The notes under the pieces are model-generated. The model had not been told where the DNA came from. It saw nothing but the letters and a program-made list of their open reading frames with translations, and ran no database searches. A stretch of DNA of 35,786 bases from Clostridia bacterium (GTDB lineage: Bacteria > Bacillota > Clostridia > Oscillospirales > CAG-272): NCBI GenBank assembly GCA_017399025.1, contig JAFQEK010000091.1, forward strand, positions 1-35,786. The letters are read 5' to 3'. Both the position numbers and the translations under genes were made by a program. Shown in pieces: positions 32,001-35,786 of this stretch (position 1 is the stretch's first letter; every line of letters begins with the position of its first letter).

Positions 32001-33356
32001 TCATCCGACAAGGCGATAAATGCCTCCCGGCAAAGATTCTATATAAGCTTCCAGCTCCAACATCGTCAGAGCGCCGAGCAAGCCTCCCGTATCAAAGCTG
32101 TCTCCGATTTTTTTCGTCAACTCTGCCGCAATCTCTTCCACAGACATTGAATCCCGCATAACGGAAATGACCGCACGCTCATATTCTCCTAACCCTGAAA
32201 GATCTCTTTCTAAAGGTTGCGCTTTTGGGATTTCAATTTCCTTGGAAACAGCCGTTTCCTTTTGATCTTTCTTTTTCTCTTCATGCACTTTTTTCACGGG
32301 AACGGGCGGCGTTCCGACAGAAGAGTTTTTGGCAGACTCCCGTTTCGGTACTTCACGGAGGTTCTCACGTATTCCCGTCATACCGGGAAAATCCGTACTG
32401 CGAAGCACCCGTACTTGTTCTTCTCTGCGAAGCTTTCTTCTATATCCCTCCATCGAAATATTATCCGTCATAATTTTATCCGGATAAAGAGGTTCATAAT
32501 CCAAAAGAATATCTCTTGCGCAAGTAACGAGCGATGCTCCGTTCTGAATCAGCAGATTCGTTCCCGTATAATTCGGATCATTCACTTTTCCGGGAAACGC
32601 AAAAATATCTCTGCCCTGCTTCAAAGCATATTTCGCCGTAATCATGGAACCGCTTGCATGATCGGCTTCCACGACAACCGTTCCTTGGCAAAGCCCCGAA
32701 ATGATGCGATTTCTGATCGGAAAATTTCTGCCAAAAGGATCGGTTCCCGGCGCATATTCTGTCAAAATCGTACCCGTTGCCGCAATCTTTTCCATCAATT
32801 CTTTATTTTCCGGCGGATACACACGATCGATGCCGCAGCCGAGAACCGCAATCGTATGCCCTCCCGCCGAAACGGCACCTTTTTGCGCTGCCGAATCAAT
32901 ACCGCTCGCCATTCCCGAAACAACAATTGCGCCTCCGTGAACCAATTCCATGCCGAGTTTATATGCATTTTGCGCGCCTGCCGGACTGCATTTTCTCGTA
33001 CCGACACAGGCGATCAACACATTGTCATCCACATTCGGGAGTTTTCCTCTGTAATAAAGCAAGATCGGTTTTGCATAAATACTGCGCAAACGAACGGGGT
33101 AATTGGGACTATCCAAAGTCAGAATACCCACATTGACACGCTCGCAATATTCCGCAATTTTCTCCGCATATGTCAGATCGCGGTCTTTCAAGGCGTTGAC
33201 GATTTCTTTTGTGATACCGTCCAACGCAAAAAGTTCCTCCTCCGAGGCTTCGTAGACAGCCTTCGGCGTTGAAAAATGTTTCAGGAGATAACTTCCAAGT
33301 TCACTTCCCGCGCCACAATGCAAAGCAAGCCAGATCCAATAAACAAGATGATTCAT
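32001..33356 (-). CDS. dprA: DNA-processing protein DprA
   Basis: DprA loads RecA on incoming single-stranded DNA during transformation. The 451-aa protein has an N-terminal helical/SAM-like region, then the Rossmann core with CVGTRKCSPAG near 118, VVSGMASGIDSAAQKGA near 147, AVLGCGIDRVYPPEN near 173, and FPIRNRIISGL near 208. A long charged linker (about 310-390, rich in Lys/Glu and Pro) leads to a C-terminal winged-helix domain (about 390-450). The linker is longer than in B. subtilis DprA (about 300 aa in total). GGAGG lies 8 nt from the ATG. It starts 18 bp after the methyltransferase gene. Confidence 0.95.
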   Translation of the reverse strand: MNHLVYWIWLALHCGAGSELGSYLLKHFSTPKAVYEASEEELFALDGITKEIVNALKDRDLTYAEKIAEYCERVNVGILTLDSPNYPVRLRSIYAKPILLYYRGKLPNVDDNVLIACVGTRKCSPAGAQNAYKLGMELVHGGAIVVSGMASGIDSAAQKGAVSAGGHTIAVLGCGIDRVYPPENKELMEKIAATGTILTEYAPGTDPFGRNFPIRNRIISGLCQGTVVVEADHASGSMITAKYALKQGRDIFAFPGKVNDPNYTGTNLLIQNGASLVTCARDILLDYEPLYPDKIMTDNISMEGYRRKLRREEQVRVLRSTDFPGMTGIRENLREVPKRESAKNSSVGTPPVPVKKVHEEKKKDQKETAVSKEIEIPKAQPLERDLSGLGEYERAVISVMRDSMSVEEIAAELTKKIGDSFDTGGLLGALTMLELEAYIESLPGGIYRLVG

Positions 33357-33374
33357 TTTCTGTTCCTCCGGCGG

Positions 33375-34151
33375 TCAAAGTCTTTGCCTTGCCGCTTCCC
33401 ACATGACAACGCTTGAGGCAACAGCTGCATTCAAGGATTCCGGTCCTTCCCGCATGGGAATAATGACCGATCCATCACATACGGAAAGCGCTTCTTCGGA
33501 AACGCCATGGCCTTCATTTCCGATCACAAAACCGATTTTACCGGAAAAATTCACATCTCTGATATCCTTGGAATCGCGGTTCAAAGCCGTTGCAAAAATA
33601 CGGAATCCTGATTTCTGCAAAAGAATAATTTCTTCTTTGATATTTTCCGTCCGTCTGACATCCGTACGAAACAACGAGCCCATACATGCACGCACGGTTT
33701 TGGGATTATAGAGATCCGCTCCGTTTTTTCCCATATAAACGGCATCCACGCCGAATGCTTCGGCAGAACGGAGAATCGCACCGAAATTTCCCGGATCGGC
33801 AACACCGTCAAGCAGAAGAACGAAGGAAGCGTTTTCTTTGATTTTCGGAGAAAAATATTCGGCAACCGAAAAAACCCCCTGCGGTGCACTCTCAAAAGAA
33901 AGCTTTTCATATACCGCCTCCGAAACAAGTGTCAGAATACCGTCCGGCAACGCGCAAAGCATTTCTCTGTATTTTTCATACGCAGCTTCCGTTACAAACA
34001 CCCGGGAAAAACAAATGCCCGCGGAAAGTGCTTCCGAAAAAAGCTTGATGCCCTCAAACGCAAATGTTTTCGTACGCTCACGGTATTTTTTATCCGAAAG
34101 TTTGGCTGCCGCCACAACAGCGGCGTTATTCTTGCTGGTAATTATCTCCAT
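33375..34151 (-). CDS. TrmH/SpoU-family RNA 2'-O-methyltransferase
   Basis: The 258-aa protein has an N-terminal substrate-binding domain (IKLFSEALSAG near residue 35) and a C-terminal SPOUT knot domain with LLDGVADPGNFGAILRSAEAFG near 115, IGFVIGNEGHGVS near 210, and IPMREGPESLNAAVASSVVMWE near 235. It likely methylates a ribose in rRNA or tRNA; the exact nucleotide cannot be told. AAAGGAG precedes the ATG. It follows rplT after a terminator and probably forms an operon with dprA. Confidence 0.93.
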   Translation of the reverse strand: MEIITSKNNAAVVAAAKLSDKKYRERTKTFAFEGIKLFSEALSAGICFSRVFVTEAAYEKYREMLCALPDGILTLVSEAVYEKLSFESAPQGVFSVAEYFSPKIKENASFVLLLDGVADPGNFGAILRSAEAFGVDAVYMGKNGADLYNPKTVRACMGSLFRTDVRRTENIKEEIILLQKSGFRIFATALNRDSKDIRDVNFSGKIGFVIGNEGHGVSEEALSVCDGSVIIPMREGPESLNAAVASSVVMWEAARQRL

Positions 34152-34189
34152 GGCAGTCTCCTTTTCAAAATATCTTTACCCAAGACAGC

Positions 34190-34217
34190 AAAAACCAAAG
34201 CATATGCTTTGGTTTTT
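34190..34217. terminator. Palindromic terminator after rplT
   Basis: A perfect palindrome of 28 bp is centred on CATATG, with an AAAAACCAAAG / CTTTGGTTTTT arrangement. It gives a hairpin with a T tail on either strand and ends the infC-rpmI-rplT operon. Confidence 0.85.
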
Positions 34218-34230
34218 GGATGTAATCTTA

Positions 34231-34584
34231 TTAAAGTGCTGCTTTTGCGGTTTCGCAGAGAGAAGCGAAAGCTGCTTTGTCGTTTACTGCGAGTTCAGCG
34301 AGCATCTTACGATTGAGATTAATGCCTGCTTTCTTGAGACCGCACATCAGTCTGGAATAGTTGATACCGTTTACTTTAGCCTGAGCAGAAATTCTGGTGA
34401 TCCAAAGAGAACGGAAATCTCTCTTTTTCTGCTTACGGCCTGCGAAAGCGTAGTTACCGCTTTTCATAACGGCCTGTTTAGCCATCTTGAAGTGTTTGCT
34501 CTTTGCGCCCCAGTAACCTTTTGCGAGTTTGAGGACTTTATTTCTTCTCTTGCGCGTCATCATTGCGCCTTTTACTCTTGCCAT
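34231..34584 (-). CDS. rplT: 50S ribosomal protein L20
   Basis: The 117-aa protein has the family's [26 protein letters not shown] start and [15 protein letters not shown] core. It binds 23S rRNA early in assembly and, in Firmicutes, represses its own operon by binding the leader RNA. It is third in the infC-rpmI-rplT operon, with an AGGAGG ribosome binding site. Confidence 0.98.
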   Translation of the reverse strand: MARVKGAMMTRKRRNKVLKLAKGYWGAKSKHFKMAKQAVMKSGNYAFAGRKQKKRDFRSLWITRISAQAKVNGINYSRLMCGLKKAGINLNRKMLAELAVNDKAAFASLCETAKAAL

Positions 34585-34615
34585 TTTCTGTTTCCTCCTG
34601 TAATAGCCGTTTTAA

Positions 34616-34813
34616 TTATTTGTTGGGGATAAGAGTCTTGATTGTGGACTCAAAGGATTTGCTGAGGTAAGCATTGCAACGAAGCTGTCTTTTACGCTTA
34701 GGTGTTTTGATACCGAGCTTATGACGGCGGTTCGAGGAGTTCATTTTTACTTTACCGGTTTTTGTGATAGAAAATCTTTTTGCTGTAGCCTTATGAGACT
34801 TAATTTTTGCCAT
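34616..34813 (-). CDS. rpmI: 50S ribosomal protein L35
   Basis: The 65-aa basic protein starts MAKIKSHKATAKRF, the standard L35 N-terminus, followed by KRKRQLRCNAYLSKS. It lies between infC and rplT with 30-40-bp gaps and has an AAAGGAAG ribosome binding site. Confidence 0.98.
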   Translation of the reverse strand: MAKIKSHKATAKRFSITKTGKVKMNSSNRRHKLGIKTPKRKRQLRCNAYLSKSFESTIKTLIPNK

Positions 34814-34855
34814 GATGTTTTCTTCCTTTCAAAATATTTCTGTCCCGCACAGTTG

Positions 34856-35371
34856 TTACTGCTTGACGGGAGCTAAGAACAATGTCAGATTACGTCCTTC
34901 CAGAACGGGTTTTTTATCGATTTGGGCATATTCAGATGCCGCTTCCGCGAATCTCATCACGATATCCATACCGAGTTCCGTGTGGCGCATTTCGCGACCC
35001 TTGAATCTTACGCAAACTTTAACCTTGTTGCCTTCCTTCAAGAAACGGAATGCGTGATTGAGCTTGGTCTGAAAGTCGTGCTCGCCGATATTGCAAGAAA
35101 GCTGAATTTCCTTGACTTCAACGACCTGCTGTTTTTTCTTTGCTTCTTTTTCGCGTTTTTCCTGCTCAAAGCGGAATTTTCCGTAGTCCATAATACGGCA
35201 CACCGGGGGTTCTGCCTTCGGTGCGATCATGACAAGGTCGAGACCTTTGTCAATGGAAAGGTTTTGTGCTTCGTCAATCGGTACGATTCCGAGCTGCTCG
35301 CCGTCTTCTCCGACAAGTCTTACCTGCGCTACGGTGATCTCCTCATTGATCAAATGTTCCTGTTTGCTGAT
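34856..35371 (-). CDS. infC: Translation initiation factor IF-3, probable ATC start
   Basis: IF-3 checks start codons on the 30S subunit. The frame is open to an ATG at 35458, but the conserved N-terminus is ISKQEHLINEEITVAQVRL. Its first codon is ATC at 35371, with GGAGG 8 nt upstream. The only in-frame GTG nearby lies inside that ribosome binding site. Starting at ATC gives 171 aa, the usual length. Rare AUU/AUC starts are known for infC and let IF-3 repress its own synthesis. The C-terminal domain holds VKEIQLSCNIGEHDFQTKL and VRFKGREM. Confidence 0.95.
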   Translation of the reverse strand: MSKQEHLINEEITVAQVRLVGEDGEQLGIVPIDEAQNLSIDKGLDLVMIAPKAEPPVCRIMDYGKFRFEQEKREKEAKKKQQVVEVKEIQLSCNIGEHDFQTKLNHAFRFLKEGNKVKVCVRFKGREMRHTELGMDIVMRFAEAASEYAQIDKKPVLEGRNLTLFLAPVKQ

Positions 35372-35383
35372 ATGCGGCACCTC

Positions 35384-35421
35384 CAAAAATAAAATAAGCG
35401 GAAAATCAAACGATTCTCCGC
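35384..35421 (-). terminator. Leader attenuator terminator before infC
   Basis: GCGGA-GAAT and ATTT-TCCGC form a stem, followed on the minus strand by TTATTTTATTTTT, directly before the infC ribosome binding site. This is the expected position of the L20-controlled attenuator. Confidence 0.75.
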
Positions 35422-35528
35422 ATAAATAGCCCATAATAAGGAGGTACATTCCTCCCAAAAGACATTTTATGAACCCGCGCGCCCCTGCACGTCAAGGTGA
35501 GAACGGAGATCGTTCTTCTTTGTTTTAC
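35422..35528 (-). promoter_or_regulatory. Probable L20 leader RNA
   Basis: A structured leader of about 107 nt lies between the infC promoter and the attenuator. It includes an AGAACG/CGTTCT stem near 35500-35515 with TCTCACCTTG, and a GGAGG / CCTCC hairpin (35440-35455). By position and gene order it should be the L20 autoregulatory leader known from B. subtilis. I did not check it against the family model. Confidence 0.55.
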
Positions 35529-35534
35529 CAATTC

Positions 35535-35563
35535 AGTATATCACAATTTCGGAAATATGTCAA
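35535..35563 (-). promoter_or_regulatory. infC-rpmI-rplT promoter
   Basis: Consensus TTGACA (35558-35563) and TATACT (35535-35540) are separated by 17 bp. Transcription would start near 35528. Confidence 0.9.
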
Positions 35564-35591
35564 GTACTTTTTTGCTTTTTCATCTGTTTTT

Positions 35592-35786
35592 TCAGGAAAT
35601 TTTTAAATCCATATCCTCACAAAAGGAAAGTTTCCGGGGATCCAACGCAAAACTTTTACCTTCCATATAATCCAGAATCGTGCTTTCGTCCTTTTCAAAA
35701 CGCACCTTATAGGAGCAAAGTGCCTGACGGAACACGCCCGATTTACGGTCCGCACTGTTTTCCGCGTATTTTCCGTCTCCCACCAA
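35592..35786 (-). CDS. 3' end of an unidentified gene (partial)
   Basis: A frame is open from the right window edge and ends with TGA at 35592, giving 64 visible residues. Near the edge are VGDGKYAENSADR and FRQALCSYKVRFEKDE, and the tail is SFCEDMDLKIS. I do not recognise the family. It is transcribed toward infC, and no terminator is obvious in the 28 bp before the infC promoter. Confidence 0.6.
   Translation of the reverse strand: MVGDGKYAENSADRKSGVFRQALCSYKVRFEKDESTILDYMEGKSFALDPRKLSFCEDMDLKIS

Noticed and set aside
1..35786. CRISPR arrays, tRNA or rRNA genes, insertion sequences
   Set aside because: No regularly spaced repeats, cloverleaf-like segments or transposase motifs were seen on either strand.

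Overview
The window looks like chromosome of a member of the Clostridia (Firmicutes) of moderate GC content. The evidence is the clostridial single-chain FGAM synthase, sigma-A promoters with 17-bp spacers, strong AGGAGG-type ribosome binding sites, an infC-rpmI-rplT operon with an L20-type leader, and an AraM/EgsA glycerol-1-phosphate dehydrogenase. An uncultured gut lineage is a reasonable guess, but the sequence does not prove it.

Layout: (1) 1-9.9 kb, all on the minus strand: a seven-gene purine operon, transcribed purE-purM-purN-purO-purH(AICAR transformylase only)-purD-purL. It has a textbook promoter, a ZTP-type riboswitch fused to a terminator, and a terminal hairpin. IMP is made by a stand-alone AICAR transformylase plus a separate PurO-type cyclohydrolase instead of the usual bifunctional PurH. 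(2) 9.9-15.2 kb, minus strand: housekeeping genes malQ, hom, a zinc-ribbon protein, a DUF6873-like protein, rpmB and trmB, most with recognisable promoters. (3) 15.3-27.1 kb: an accessory block of three separately controlled ATPase/transport modules. The first is an ABC-class ATPase plus XRE regulator behind a leader peptide, tandem terminators and a second small overlapping ORF. The second is an OmpR-type response regulator, ABC-2 transporter and histidine kinase operon with a four-copy direct repeat in front of the ABC genes. The third is a LytTR regulator and soluble GHKL kinase followed by a heterodimeric ABC exporter, with an 11-bp direct repeat at a 21-bp period in front of the exporter. 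(4) 27.1-28.26 kb: a membrane protein and two tandem copies of a roughly 103-bp element, each ending in a terminator hairpin. (5) 28.26-35.8 kb: egsA on the plus strand, then minus-strand topA, dprA, a SpoU methyltransferase, rplT, rpmI, infC and the 3' end of an unidentified gene.

The most interesting candidate for an undescribed system is the ABC-class ATPase/XRE operon. Its 300-nt leader encodes a 19-residue peptide whose codons can pair over 11 bp (one bulge) with the 5' arm of the following terminator. This is the architecture of a ribosome-controlled attenuator that would open when translation stalls early. The AgrA-like repeat controlling the ABC exporter and the tandem terminator-tailed elements are next.
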